The notes under the pieces: model-generated | Seen by the model: only the letters and a program-made list of their open reading frames with translations | Database searches by the model: none | Told to the model about the DNA's origin: nothing | Position numbers and translations under genes: made by a program | In this document: positions 1 through 13,800 of the stretch, in pieces | How the letters are laid out: the number at the start of each line of letters is the position of its first letter | Position numbering within the stretch: position 1 is the first letter of the stretch | DNA from: Dromaius novaehollandiae | Lineage: Eukaryota > Chordata > Aves > Casuariiformes > Dromaiidae | Length of the DNA stretch: 64,000 nt | Assembly: GCF_036370855.1 (NCBI RefSeq) | Contig: NC_088100.1 | Span: 36,778,563 to 36,842,562 of the forward strand | Direction: 5' to 3'

Positions 1-3000
1 GTGTGCTCTGCGAATGCTTAATGCCTGGGGTTCGCAAGACAACTGTGGGATTTGTGGATGCTGGGTTAGTTAGAATAGGCAGCTTTGGGCACAGTCAGAA
101 ATCTTAAGACACCCAGATACTTTCACTGTTGGAAAACTAAGTATCTACATTTTCAGCTCGGGCATCCAAAAATTATTTTATAGTTATACTGTTATATATA
201 TTCTCACCCAGCTTTGGATCAGTTTATCACTGACAGGAGTTAATTCCACAAGATTTGGAGTGTTAGCATATGCTGGATTGTGTGTGTGTGTTTTTTATTG
301 AAGCTCAGACCTCAAGATCGAATAAAAAAGAAGGAACTGAACTTGATCTTTCAGCATGAAGTTTCACTACTACTAATTGCCTCTCAGTAGGCCCATACAG
401 GTAAAGCCCTGAATAATGTTTAAACTCAATCAACTAATATAAAAAAACAAGATGTCTTACAAAGACTAAATTAAACTTTTCAAGGAATACCCAGGCATTT
501 ATTTTTACATGGTTCTAATTTTGGAGTTTGTTAATCTGGTCACAAACTAAATTAATTTAATCCACATAAAAGTTTTCTGTATGTAAGTTTGGAAGTATTT
601 TAAAAGACAAATGACTGTACAGGATTAATTTAACCTCCCACCTAAATACAGCTACCTTAAGTCTGAATCACCTAATTAACATACAAGTATTGCCAAACCT
701 ATCTGTCAACATTTGAGGAGTTGGGTCCTCTAAAATCCTTGCCTAAAAATACTCAGGTTCCTTTTATTTATATGTTAGGTATGTTAGGTCTTAAGAAACA
801 GTTCGGTGATGTTTTAAGTTTATCCGTTAGACATTTATTAGAGATGAAAGCTGAGATTTTCAATTTTCTTTCTTCCAGATCTGAGCGATAAAGTAAAACA
901 CCAAATTCTTGCAAGCTGAGAAATAAAAAGAGCAGAGGTAAGAAATAATCCTATATGATCTAATACAATTCATAAAGATTGTTAAGGATAGGGAAGAACA
1001 AGAGGAGCTGTTCTATTCAGCTGCAAGAGGAATTACCCATAAGAAATCTGAGTAACCGATAGAAAATAGTATACTGACTTAAAGGATCATAGGCATCCTG
1101 TTGGTCACATGTTCACCAAAACTTAATCTTTAGGACTCAGATTAAATCTTAAATTTCAACAGATAGCTAAGCTTAAGAGAATTCTGGAAAACTTGTTTTG
1201 TGCAAACATAAAAGAGAGTTGCCTAATAAACTACCAAAAATATTTCTTGCAAAGCCTGCCAGTTGGCAGCTTTTGAGTTTTGGTTTTGCTGTTTTTAAGG
1301 CATGAATAAGGAATGAAGCAGTAGCAGATGAATGAACAGAAGTCAGGGCAAGTCACCTGTGCTGTAGCAAACTCCAGAACAAGACATAAAGCCATTTAAA
1401 AATTGAAAGACAAAAGAAAAGGAGGGGGGGAGAGGGAACAGTCCCCTAATATACTGAAAAAGAGTTACACCAGCTTTCCGTCCTTCAGCTAAATGTCTGA
1501 GTTAAGGAAGAGTTGATTTATGCCAGTATTCATAATGAGTAACTTAAGATCACAGAGGTTCCACCTGAAGTTATAATATTGATGTTTCTGGTTACTTAAA
1601 CATCACAGTAGTTCCTTAAGACCCAGCAGAACATTTGCTTTTCTCAGATTCTTGATAACAGTAACCCTTTGGCCTTTTCATTCATTAGAAGAATGCCGAA
1701 AAATGCATTTTTCCATGTTCTAAGTATTGCATATTCACATTGCTACTTCTTGCCAGCTTTGCAAGGCAACCTTAAAAGTAAGTTCTTAGGCCAGACAGAC
1801 TTATCCCTCCTTATTTTATTCCTCAGAACCATTACAGAAAAGTTACAGAAAGATCAGAAACTCCTGTGTTTCAGATAATTGATTTGTGCCTTTCACGGTT
1901 TCTATCAGCTGTAAAGAAATGTGAAGATCATAAGACCATTTCTTTTCTTCATCATAGTTATTATGTAAAAATTATTTTCAAAGTAGTAAACATTCTAAAA
2001 AATAATCAGGAAGAGGTAATCACCTCCCATTTTTTAAAAAAGCATTTCCCAAGAAATTCTAAAAACCTGGCAGCACCTCAGCTTTCTGCTTATTCCAATG
2101 AAGTTCATTTTCTTTTGAAATCCTTTTTGAGCCTAAAGAAAACAGTCCAAATTAGAAGTCTTCAATCACATTCCTTTCTTTGAGTCTTTTAATCTAAACT
2201 AAATAATTAACATAAGTAAAATAAGCAAACACTTCAACTGAAACTGGCTTTTGGATTTATGGTCCACCACTCTCACTACATGCAACATTTTAACACATTA
2301 AAAAATAAGTATAGCTCTGAAATAGGTTGTCTATGTAAATTCCCAACCCTTGAATTTTTTGGTTACCAGCATCCTTGGATTCTTGTTCTTCTTGTAGTAG
2401 AACAGCATGTGTGGCACAAACCTGAATGCCTCTCAGTTCATTCACTGTTGAGTGTACCTAATATTATAGGACTCTCCACAGTTGTGCAGCTAATGGAATA
2501 TTTATAGGCAATAAAATTTTGAATTCCAGTGTGCAAAAGGTAAGGAGTACTTGTTGCTGTGTTCCTCAATCTTGAATTGTATCAATACTAGTAAACTGAA
2601 CAGTACCAGTAAACTGAACAGTACCAGAGCCCACTTTATTTCCGAGGAAAATTGCCATGCCCTGGCCATGTCCATATTATTAAACTCTTGTAACCACCAA
2701 AACAGGCTACATATAAACTGTCAGCTGAGGCCGTGCTAATCCATGAACCATGCCAAGGACTGCTTGGGAGAATGCTGGTTGGCCTGGGCCAAAAGCAGGG
2801 ACTATGGGGACAATTTAATTGCATAGGCAGCTGGGTTCAAGTGCCTAGCCCCAAGCCCTGGCACTGTTTAATTTGCTAGTATAGCCTTCATGATTCACAA
2901 TCAGCAACTTGAAGTAAAGGGATGTGTGTCAGCATGTGCTTAAAACAAAAAGGTCACCATTGTCATTTACTTCTAAAAGTCAGATCTGTCTTTTTATTGA

Positions 3001-6000
3001 GGTATGATATGTAGAATATGGACTGAGCCTGTAACTGTACATATCCAAAACAGATGTGCTTTTTTAGGAACCTTTACAGGCTGAGCTAAATCCTAGCTTG
3101 TTTGTAATAAACACTAATACATGTCAGTACTTTTTTTTGCACAGCCTCTGAATTATTTGATTCTTCATTCTGTCCAGCAAATAAAGACATAGCTCTGAAA
3201 TGCTTGGATTTTTCTGATAAAATGAGAACTTGAAGTTTGTGGTCTTGTTTTCTTTCGACCAGTGCATGAGTAAAAATATTGATAGGTCATTATATATGAT
3301 ATATATACATCATATGTGGCATTTGATATATATCAAAATATTGCTGTATCATTTGACACAGGTCTGTAAATATTGTCAAGAATTTGGGATCTTAAGCTTA
3401 TGGAATACTGAATAGCTAGGGCCTGTCATAGCTTGCATTTTCCTGGTTCTTCTAGTTGATGAAAATCCCATGACAACCTCAGATGTAGGGCACCTGAGAT
3501 GCAAATAATTGATCCCACAAGCTTTTCAGGACCACATTAAAGTTATTTGGAGAAGGAAGTGTCTCCTGTTGATGGAAAACAGAATAAAGCTGCTGAGAAG
3601 TTGAGGAAAACAATGTTACATTAAATGGAAATAAACATAAATTAGTAGTTGTAAGGGACATTCATAATATCTCATAATCACTTCAGAACACTGTAAAATT
3701 AGGTAGTTAAAGACAGTAAAGGTCTGGCTGCAGTTGTTTGCATCTATTTACGAGATATTGCAAAGGAGATGCTAAGTTGATCAAATACTTTGTCAGACCT
3801 TACTAGGAACTGGAAGGCAAGTGCAGGAAGACCACTGAAAAGAATCCTTAAATGGGATTTGAGCTTAAAGCTTCTTACTGTCTTGTTCTTATCTGGTGAA
3901 AACACGTCTATTGAGAGAAAACCCCGGTTCTGAAAAAAGTAATAGATAACTGAGTCTTTCATTTCTGGTCCAACAATAATGTAAAAAGTATCAGATGATC
4001 TGCTAGACATGACAAATGCATTGTTGTAAAGAGATACATTATATCAAATGGGTGATTGTCTAATTGCTTCCTGAAATAAAAGGGGACAGTCAGCATCTTC
4101 CATGTTTCCTCATATAAAACAAGGCTATTGTTATTAGTGATAAATTGAATCAGTCATTGAATCTTGTAGCAATTCAGTATTTACACTGCAGGCCGCTTTG
4201 AACCTATTACTTCTATGTATTTTAAGATCTGTACACCTAAAGCACCATCCCAACCTGAAAGGTCACAGGTCATAAGGACTCCTATTAGCTGAAGCCTTCA
4301 TCAGATGAGGAGCATATCATTGTTTTCACTTAAAAGATCCAGCACTTCAAAAAGAAGTTTGACACTCCTGTGATCATGCAAGTGTGAATCAGACAGTGGC
4401 TTGACAGAACCAAAGAAAGGTGTTCCAACATCAGTTACTTAAAATCTGTGCGGCAGTCATCCCCCTGAAAATCTTGCAGTTTCATCACTGTGGATGACAT
4501 CTGCTTGGAAATACAATTTCTTTTTTTTTTCCCCTCACCTTTAGGATACTTTTACATCTATATTCAACTGTTGCCGTAATTGTGCTTACAACTCTACGTT
4601 TCAAAATTAGTTTTATGTTTTTCGTAGTCCTAATGCCATCTGTAATACTAGATAGCTAATTGTCTCCCTTAATAAATTCCTATTAACATTATCCACGTAC
4701 AGTATTTTGGAATAACTGTTGATAGCTTTCTGACTTGCAGTGACCACTTAACAGAACCAGCTGCCAAAGAAGGCACAACCAAATCTATCTTTATATAAGC
4801 TCTTTGGAAAAACGCCCTTTCTCTTCTACTCTGCCCATGCTCTGTATTTTCATTTGCAATCTTCCATCTCACCTAAAAGTCTAGTACCTTTTGTCACTGA
4901 TGTGAAGAAGCAGACATCTTAGTAGCAGCTTGATGCCAGGCAAACTGCTTATGTTAGCTGATTGCCTCCATGCCAAAAAAGGGCAATGAGATTCTGTCTT
5001 CTACATTCATTTTCCAAAGAGCTGCAGAAGTCAAGGCTGTAGACTTTTGTTCACATCATAGAAGATGGCTATGTCTGTAGACTTGTTTATAGACCCCTAC
5101 CAGCTTTCGAAGGGAGCATGAACCCTGTCATTGCGAATGCCATGTTTGCTAGCAACAATAACTAACAAGGAAACACAATGTCTCTGTACCGTGGGTTTCT
5201 AATGACTGGAGTAACGAGTATTCCAAATAGGACCAACAGGGAAAAAGAAACCAAGCTTGTTTATAAATGGAATATGACACATTTATGAAATTGTATAATA
5301 TGATGTGACTCTGCAAACTCATCAAGTGTCCTGGTAGTCATCCTACAAGTGAAAAGTTGGCACTGATACACAAATGATACTTAACTGTAAAAATGCAGAT
5401 GGCAGTTTGATTTCTCTTGCCCTCAAAGCAATAAAAATTTTAAAATTACGAGATTTACTAGAGATGTATCTTAGAGGGAACAAAAAAGTATAGTACACTC
5501 AGTAACTGGATTATTGATAAAAATCTTCAGGGGGAAAAAAATATAGTGATACTCAAGGCTTGCTTACTCATGCAAAGAATTTTGCCACCTGTTTCTCTCT
5601 CACATCTATTCCTAGAAGAATCAGTTTCTCTTGTGTTGTATAAGCTCTCTTCTTCTATACTCACCCTCCCAGAATTTCCACAGAATGTTTTCCACAGAAT
5701 AGCACTGATGTTGCAATCACCACAGAGCATTCACACCTCCTCTCCCATGTTCAACTGTGATGGAATGTTCTTCCAACCTCATCCTGGGACACCCCACAGC
5801 CGCCTCCTGTTGCCATGGTGGAGGGACTCCTCCCTCCTAGGCCTAATGGGCAGCTGTCTCTAAAATGACAGTAAACTGAGATTCACAAGAATTCTCAAAA
5901 CCTTTTCCTCCTTTTTTATTCTCAGTTATCCTATGTGATATATATTTACATCAGTTTCTTAATCTCTTAATGGTTATAAATCCCTTTATGTAAGAGTGGA

Positions 6001-6333
6001 AAAGATCCGAGCTCTTACAGAATATTATCAGAAATTAGGAGGGTTTTGGTTTGAAGAAATTAGATCATTAAATTTTATTGATTCTATTCTCCTAAACAGA
6101 GCTTAGAACACTCTTCATGCTTAGTCCCAGAACTGTCAAAAAAATTCTTCTGTAAGCTTTATTTTGTGAGAAACTGAAGTAACATAACTCTTACTGATTT
6201 TAGAAATGGACTGAGTACTTTGACAAGACCACTACTTCGAATCTCTGTATTATCACCTGACATTATATTGCTTTGAGTTCATTGTTAGAATCAGACTTGT
6301 ATCAGACAACTTGGAAGCTAAAATCTTTCAATA

Positions 6334-6364
<31 letters not shown>

Positions 6365-9300
6365 GGCCCCAAGTCTTTCTGACTGAAAATCAAAAAAAAG
6401 CCATAAAACAATTCCTGCAAGTTTTACTACTGAATTCAAGTTATGGTAACATAATTAAACACAATGGGCACCCGGACTCAGTTTCTTGTTTGAACAGGAA
6501 TTTAAATTTTACTAGCTTTACCCATATCTTAGCAATTACTAAAATACTTTTTTTTTTCTTTCAAATGTGAATGGAAAAAGTGAGACCAGTTTTTAGTATC
6601 AACTGATCAGATATGTAGTGTCAGTTAAGTAATTTTGCACCACAACTCATTTGCAGTCAGTATCTCTAAGGTGTTTCCAAGAAAATAATATTTTGCTGTA
6701 ATAGTCAAACATTCAAAAGTCTCTACTTGTTATGAACTAGTTTGTGGCCAATAGTATGGTTCATCACAAAGGGAATAATATATCAAAACAGTTTATTTCT
6801 CATCCTGTCCATTTTCAATAGGAAAATCATAATTATTTCAATATAAATCCATGATTAGACATTATAGAAGGTAACCTAGATAAATAATAGCTTTACAGTA
6901 AATTCGAAGTTTCTGAATAAAGCAAAAAATATCTTTATTATGGTGAACAACAGTAGGAAATTCTTGCCATTATAAAAATTACACTGACCCTTGCAATGCT
7001 TCTCCTAACTATTAGGTATACAGTAATTTAACCAGCAATAAAAGTGTTGCTGCAGGAGTTTTCCTACACAAAAAAGAATGATGATAATCCACAGATTAGG
7101 AGGATGACAGACTTCTTGCCACTTAACTTGTTTATAGATAGTCTCCTAGACCTTTATATGCTTTGTTTCAAATGTAGAAATTTAGTATCTCATTTAATAC
7201 CCATTAATATAGGGGTCTAAACTGTCATGTAAAGTTGGGTAACAGTTTCAGCTGCACAGTAGTATTCTAGATACAATGGCTTAAGTGAAAATGCAGATCC
7301 AATGAGGCAGCCAGATCAAAAGCAATTTATTCAGCAGAGACATATACTCCTCCATATTTCAATTTTTTTTCCTTTTCTTGTTTGATGACACCTTATGGTT
7401 AGAGAATACAGAATGGCCACTTGTTTTTCAGCTGTATTATCTCCTCAGGGTTATATACAGTTCTGTATATTTTCAGTAGAAATTTAATTAAAATGGTGGG
7501 TGTTCAGACTTAGTATAACGCTGTATACCTTAGGATAGTAAAACTGGTTTAATTTCAAACCATGTTCTCCCTTTCTGCTTTTGCTTGAGTCTTCTCCAGC
7601 ACTTCAGCGATCTTATTTTTCCCTTTCAAGACTACATTAAAACCCCCCGCCACCAAACTGAGCATAAAAAAAAAAATCACTTTTCTCATTCCACTAGAAA
7701 CTAAACTCTTAAATTTTTCTAACATAAGGGATCTTTATTTTCTTGCTATTCTTCCTCCCTTCCCTACTTATTTCTTTTTGTAGTTATGAAATTATGAACA
7801 GAGGCAATGTCTGTCAAATTTTCAAACTTTTAAGAGTTGAGCAAAATATACTAAAACAAAACAGCTTAACTTTCACTGCTGTACAGCATAAGCATTAATT
7901 TTCCATCAGTACCTCCTTACATGTTTGTGTCTCATCTGCACAGTTCCTCATTTGGAAAAAGCTGCCTTTGCCTTGTGAAGAGTCAAAGTGTCAAGTGTAA
8001 CATTTTGCCGACATGTGCAATTAGCCCAAGGTCAACTAGGGATAGGGAAGATGCAGAAAGTAACAGCCAAGAGAAATCATCTAAAATTCAGTGAAGCTGC
8101 ATCTTTCACTACACAAGGGTTACCTTTTTTTGATCATTCATTAAGACTTATTTCTGATGCACCCACTTTCTTTAAACTTAAAAACAGTCCCTCCTTCCTG
8201 ATCAAAAAAATACTTGTTTTATGTACTCTGAAGTCCCTGTTACTTCCCAAAAAGGACAAGTACGACTTTTATGGAACCTTCCAAACCTTGCGTACAAGTG
8301 TGAAGCAGCTGATCACTTAATACTGATGAATGCCATTTTCTTCATGGCCTAAATACAGCATCTGGCACCTTCGAGTTACAATTCAAAACTGAAACGCTTA
8401 TGTACTTCCTGAAGGTGTTCTGCAGTTCACCAACTGCCTACACGCAAACGCTCCAGCTACAGACATAGCTGGAAAGTATATGCTATAGGCATAGCATATA
8501 GTTTAAAGGAAAATGTGGTCTACAACTTGCCACGCTGCTTTGAAAATCTTCCTGCATTGCAGCGTCAAGTTTTCAAAGATGAAAAAGACTGGAAAGCATC
8601 ACATTTACAAAGCACTTTTTTTAAACTCAGAAATGTTCTGTGATTCAGCAGGATAGTGTGTTTCATTAAACTTCATCCAAGTGGATTTTTTATTGTTAAA
8701 TGCTTCTAACAGAACTCTGGCACTGAACTGAATCTCCTAATTTGGTCAAGCTGACCCAGGAATTCTGTGCCAAAATTATTAGGTTGGGATATTGTCCAAA
8801 TAATTTAAGGACACAGCTTCTGCTACATTTTAGGTATTTAGTAAAAAGAGCTCTCCTAAAATAAGCTTGCCCAGAGAAGCGTCAGTGTCTAATGACACAT
8901 AGGTCTAAATTAAATTAGTGTCGTGTAGGGTCATTTCAAGAACTCCACCTGTCTAGGTAGGATTAAGCAACTAATCTCTCAGTTACCCACACATAAAATG
9001 ATGAGACTATACAAAATCCTCCTCACAGTAATGATAAACCATAAATTGACAAATGCTTAGAAAAAGTTCAGTTAAAATTCCCTTGATTGTAGTATCTAGA
9101 ACAACAGACTCTTCAACAGGGTGCATCAGAAAGCAAATCAGAAGTGTTATGCAGGGCTATTATGTATCACTAAATAATAATGACGACTTTCCTTCTAATT
9201 AAGCTACCAGTTTTGTCATGGCCCTCTGTTTTCCATCACCTAAAACAGGAAAAACTTACTTTAAATCTTCTTCCAAGATTAAGTTCATCATGCAGAGAAC

Positions 9301-9514
9301 AGCTTCCTGTTTTCCTTCTTTCACTGTAAAAAGCCTATCACAAGAGTAGCAGCAGTGCTTAATGCAGGCCTTGACTACTACTCTGACTAGCATATAGTTT
9401 TTTGTATTCAATCTTAAAAACGGAAGAACTGTAGAGAGGCTTAGATTTTTTTCTTTTTTTAAATAAGAAAGGAAGGCAACTGGAGATTTCTTCCCAAAGA
9501 ATAAAAAGAACACT
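1..9514. other. Intergenic region downstream of HMGN3
   Basis: AT-rich sequence without a CpG island or recognisable gene. Short open frames of 60-110 codons have no family features. It contains a 24-base poly(T) at 6336-6359 and several shorter homopolymers. A near-exact 16-base direct duplication (agtaaactgaacagta) lies at about 2590-2622. Neighbouring vertebrate synteny (PHIP beyond HMGN3 in human) suggests this is the HMGN3-PHIP spacer; that is knowledge of the human map, not visible here. Confidence 0.6.
6336..6359. repeat. Poly(T) tract
   Basis: 24 consecutive T on the plus strand. Confidence 0.95.
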
Positions 9515-9531
9515 AGGTCAGGCAGCAGTCA

Positions 9532-9541
9532 TTTATTTATT
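9532..9541 (-). terminator. Poly(A) signal, distal, for HMGN3
   Basis: Two overlapping copies of AATAAA on the minus strand (AATAAATAAA), followed by a U-rich downstream element. This is the best 3'-end signal after the canonical stop. Confidence 0.6.
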
Positions 9542-10380
9542 GACTTAAACAAGCAAAAGTATCCTCAGACATAATGGCCACCACTCGAGCAATACAAATC
9601 AATGCTACTGAAGAACAGGGAACATCTTTTCTCTCACCCCTCCCACCCCAGAAGTAATAATAGAAATATCACGATCCCTAGAAAAAAGAGTAAGAAGGAG
9701 AAAAATTATCAAAGATGCTTAGAATGAGCCAAAGAGTTGAAACATAGATACTAAAAATCATTGGCTAATTCACCATATTGCCACAATCACCTCAAAAATA
9801 TCTTTCATTGCTCCATCTCTACCAGGTACCAAATATATAGTGCTGTTTAACAGCAATTTCAATATATTAACAACTGTCCTCAGCTGAAGCAGAACAGCAA
9901 CTACTAGTTTATAATAAATTTGAGGCTTCAGATAGAAACAAGGATTTCCACAGAGTAAGATGCAAATCTGCCCTAGTTAATGAAAAGGGAGTGGGGGGAG
10001 AAACAAAGCTGCTCCTAATAGTTACTGTACATCTGTAGCAATCAAGCAATTCATTCTCTGTTGATATCTCACTATAGACACAATATCCTGACACACTATG
10101 GCAACTCTACTCACCCTGTGACAGAGTATCTGAAGAAATTATTTAAGTGCCTTAATTCGTAGGCCACTGAAAATCCCAACCTGCTACTTGTGTGGTATTT
10201 TTTAATCAGAGGTCAGCAAAAAATAAATATAAAAAAAAAAAAAAGCAAGCAGACTGCATGCAAAACACACCAGTTGCTAAATCACTTAGTTTTCCTTGTA
10301 ATAGTTGAAAATATGAGTAAGGCATTCCTCAAATTTTGAGAAAATATTAGGAGGCTGTAGTTTTGCAGGCAAGGAAACCT

Positions 10381-10386
10381 TTTATT
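10381..10386 (-). terminator. Possible proximal poly(A) signal for HMGN3
   Basis: AATAAA on the minus strand, followed by ggtttccttgcctgc. The GU-rich element is weak, so this is a secondary candidate. Confidence 0.3.
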
Positions 10387-10811
10387 TTAATCCATTAAAA
10401 GAACCCAAAATAGTCAGCAGGTGGCCACATCTATCCATGTTTCATTAAAATCACATAAACCCTAAGTACAAAAGCACCACTGATTATTGCTCTAGAAAAA
10501 CTGCATGAAAAATTCAAATACGCACAGTAAAAACGTCACCATATGCACAAGACTTCATTTCTTAAAGCAAGTGTATGGAATGCTGATCCAATTTTACACA
10601 TACCTTGCAATATTAATTTGATATTTATATTACTTGGCAACAATGGGAATTTCTAAAAGCACTGTTATGAGAAGGGAAATGTTCATATACAATTTAATAT
10701 GTCAACTATCATAGTCCTAAAAAAATTAGCATTTACAAAATACTTGATAAAAATATCTTTTAAAAGTTGTCCGAGAGGTACATAAAATCAACCCAAAATT
10801 CTCATGATAAT

Positions 10812-10850
10812 TCATTCGTTCTTGTCACCTACAGATTCAGTTTTCTGAGC
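10812..10850 (-). CDS. HMGN3: HMGN3 coding exon 6, canonical C-terminus and stop
   Basis: Acceptor cctcttcacag, then 12 codons [12 protein letters not shown] and TGA. The AQKTESV motif matches mammalian HMGN3a; the last five residues differ from the mammalian ending. The 3' UTR continues to lower coordinates. Confidence 0.95.
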   Translation of the reverse strand, partial: AQKTESVGDKNE

Positions 10851-13800
10851 CTGTGAAGAGGAAAGAAAAAATTTAATTACTACAGTAAATTGCTATTATG
10901 TATACAAATACCCACACTACCCTTAATCCTGCGATTATTTGCAACAGCTCAGTTTCAAACCTACGTCAATATTACATTTACACAAACAAAACAGGTACAT
11001 ACACACACTTCTCATAATTTATTGGTCCCAGCTTTTCAAAAGCAATACAAGCCTTACCTGTCAGCTTCCATTGTTCATACTGAAAAGCACCACACTACTA
11101 TCTGTTTCTATTCACTGCACACATGCAGAATGCTCTACCGTACCCTTAACTTTCACTGTTTCAATCTGCCCTTTTACTGACAGTGTGCTGGGTGGGGCAC
11201 CTCTGGATGTTGAAACACTAACAGTTGAGCGAGAGATGCGAATCTGCAATAACATTATGGGCAATAAAAAGAAACATTATGAACATGCTATCAATGTCTG
11301 AAAAGCTGAATAATTAAAAAAAACACTGATTCAATCAGCAGGAGGTATGTGTGGAAAGTACCTCTTCAGCTTTATTTTCACCATTTTCAGATGGTGTAGT
11401 ACCTTCCTTTGCAGCTTCTTGCTTTTCATCCTTCTTCCCTTTAGCACCTTTGTTCGCCTTTGTTCCAGGTTCCTTCTGACAGAAGATTAAAAACATGGGC
11501 ATAGTCTGTATGAGTAGCCAGCATCCTACATCTTTATCAAAATCCCTTCATATAAACTAAAACACAAATCTTGGCAAGCTGCATGTGCTGGACTAACACA
11601 GAAATTCACCTAAGACTACCTGGAAATTTTCAATGTACAGAAGTTATGCAGACTGTCAAAATTTCCAGAAAATGCTGATGTATGCTTCTTCATTATTTCT
11701 GCTAATTTACAGGGATACAAAAACCCCTCAAACTTTTCTGGTAAACTGATTAAAACAGAGGTATATAAAAAGGTATCTGTATGAACAATTACAGTAAAAA
11801 AGCTTAACCCAAGCACAAACAACACACTGCTTGTGTAACAGCACTACACTTTTGATTAACATAAAATATTGAATTAGATTTTTAAAATTAAGCATTTTTG
11901 TTGGTTGTCCTTTTCTTAGTTTGGTAACATCTGTGATGTTCATTTCACGTCAATGAAAAACAACCAACATATTAGAGAGGCAAACACTGATAAAATTCTA
12001 TTTGCATCAACAGAAAGCAGAGACTTTATCAAAAGGAACTATTCTACCATGTACAATTTCATTTGGACAGTTGCTCTTAAACAATACAACCCACATGTTG
12101 AAGTCTTATTTTTATATTATTGCATCTATGGATGTATTTAGGTTTGTGATCTAAGAGCATTCACGGATGAGTAGAACAACAGGTTAAGGATTTTAAGTCT
12201 TACTTGTTAAAAATGTAAACTATGTTTGAAAATTTTACATTGGTATTTAAAGTAGCTCTGATAAGCACTGAGATGATGTTCCATGCAGTCATTTGCTCCA
12301 AGTTCTACGTGCAAAATGGCAACAATAGCTGTGAAGGGGGATATTAAGGTCAGACTCCCTTTGAATCCTTTGATCACCACCTTTCCCTCTACAGGAGTTG
12401 GGTGTATGGCCTGGAGCTGTTAACCCTAGTTACAAGGCAGTCTGAATTACTCCTCTCACTCTTGAACTTCCACATTACACACCAGCTCCAGTGTGTAACT
12501 GAGATGCTTATTGTTGGTTTGAGTATACTAACTCTTCACATAGGAAAGAAGGACTTGACTTAGTAAAACTGTAATTTGCAAGCTCTAAACACTAAAAACA
12601 AACCACCAAAGACACAGCAGATTTGGGATCATTAGCAGGTTCAGAGTACACACTTCCTGATTTTTGTTAGGAGACCAAGATTAATATACTCCTCAAAAGG
12701 CAATACAGTTAGAATTTAGAAAAAAAAAAAAAAAAGAGAGAAAAAAAACAGATTGTAAAGTTGCTTAGAATTTCATCATAGAGGATTCCACACGCCTGAA
12801 ATAAGCCTCAAATGTCTCTCATGCAACTTAGACTCCATAATACGCAGCTCATTTTACAACATGTACTGAAAGTTGTAACATCTACCACATTCCATTCTTT
12901 ATTAATACTCTTTTTAAAGAGTGGAGTAGATTTATTAAACTGTTTCCACGAATTAAATCAATCAGGATAATTCATGAAGTCTTGCTGAATTTATCAACTG
13001 CGTTATTAATAAAATGTTCCAAGTCGCAGAGTTACACATCTATACGTGAACCTCATATCCTGATACTTGCCCAACTGAGATACCAAAACAAGGACTTGAA
13101 AAATGTAAGTGTGAACAGGGCTACACTCAGTTTCTTCCAGTATGTTTTTTTTTTCTCCCGATAAAGCAATTGTTCTTATTTAGCATTCCCCTTGGGCCCA
13201 AGTAAATCTGCATTTTCTGAAGTATGTGATTTATATGCAGAAATCCTGAAAAGGTATTTCAGACACTAATAAGATTTTAATTTGACTGTAACTGGCCTAG
13301 TAAACCAAAACCACCCAATTTAAATATATTTAATTTCACCTTTAATTATAATTGCACATTCTCAGCAATGGCCAGGCTTCAAAAACAGGTAAGAGCCTCT
13401 CACTATTAAATGAAGTACCATCCCTCTAGTAAAGCAAACAGGATGGCATGGAATAATCTCAAATCCTATTCTGGGAATTGCTAAATCCCAGGTACAGCTA
13501 ACTTAAGCAAACCTGTAAATTTCAAGAAAAGTGTGGAAAAGGGAAAGATTCTTCCTAACGTTGGTATTCACTACAAACTAAGATAGTCTGCATATCAAGC
13601 AGGCAAGACATTTTGTTTGGCCAGCAGAGGCCAGGAAGGGGTGGAGCAGAAAGAGAGTGATACAATTTTTTTTTTTTTTTTTTTTTCCCTGGTTAGGGGT
13701 GAAGTGGGGGGAGAGCTCATGCATCAGAAATACTCTATGTGAATTGAATTGTTTGCAATGCGAGGAGAAAGTATAACCTGGTTATTATTGATTATAGTGA

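Larger units (their letters stand above)
9515..10811 (-). other. HMGN3: HMGN3 3' UTR (probable extent)
   Basis: About 1.3 kb of AT-rich minus-strand sequence from the TGA to the first strong poly(A) site. Overlapping AATAAA signals at 9532-9541 are followed by a U/GU-rich stretch (tagtgttctttttattcttt on the minus strand), so cleavage near 9512-9520 is likely. A weaker AATAAA at 10381-10386 could give a shorter form of about 430 bases. The extent is inferred without transcript data. Confidence 0.6.

Noticed and set aside
10939-11301. 120-codon plus-strand open frame
   Set aside because: Antisense to the candidate alternative HMGN3 exon; low-complexity peptide, no motif.
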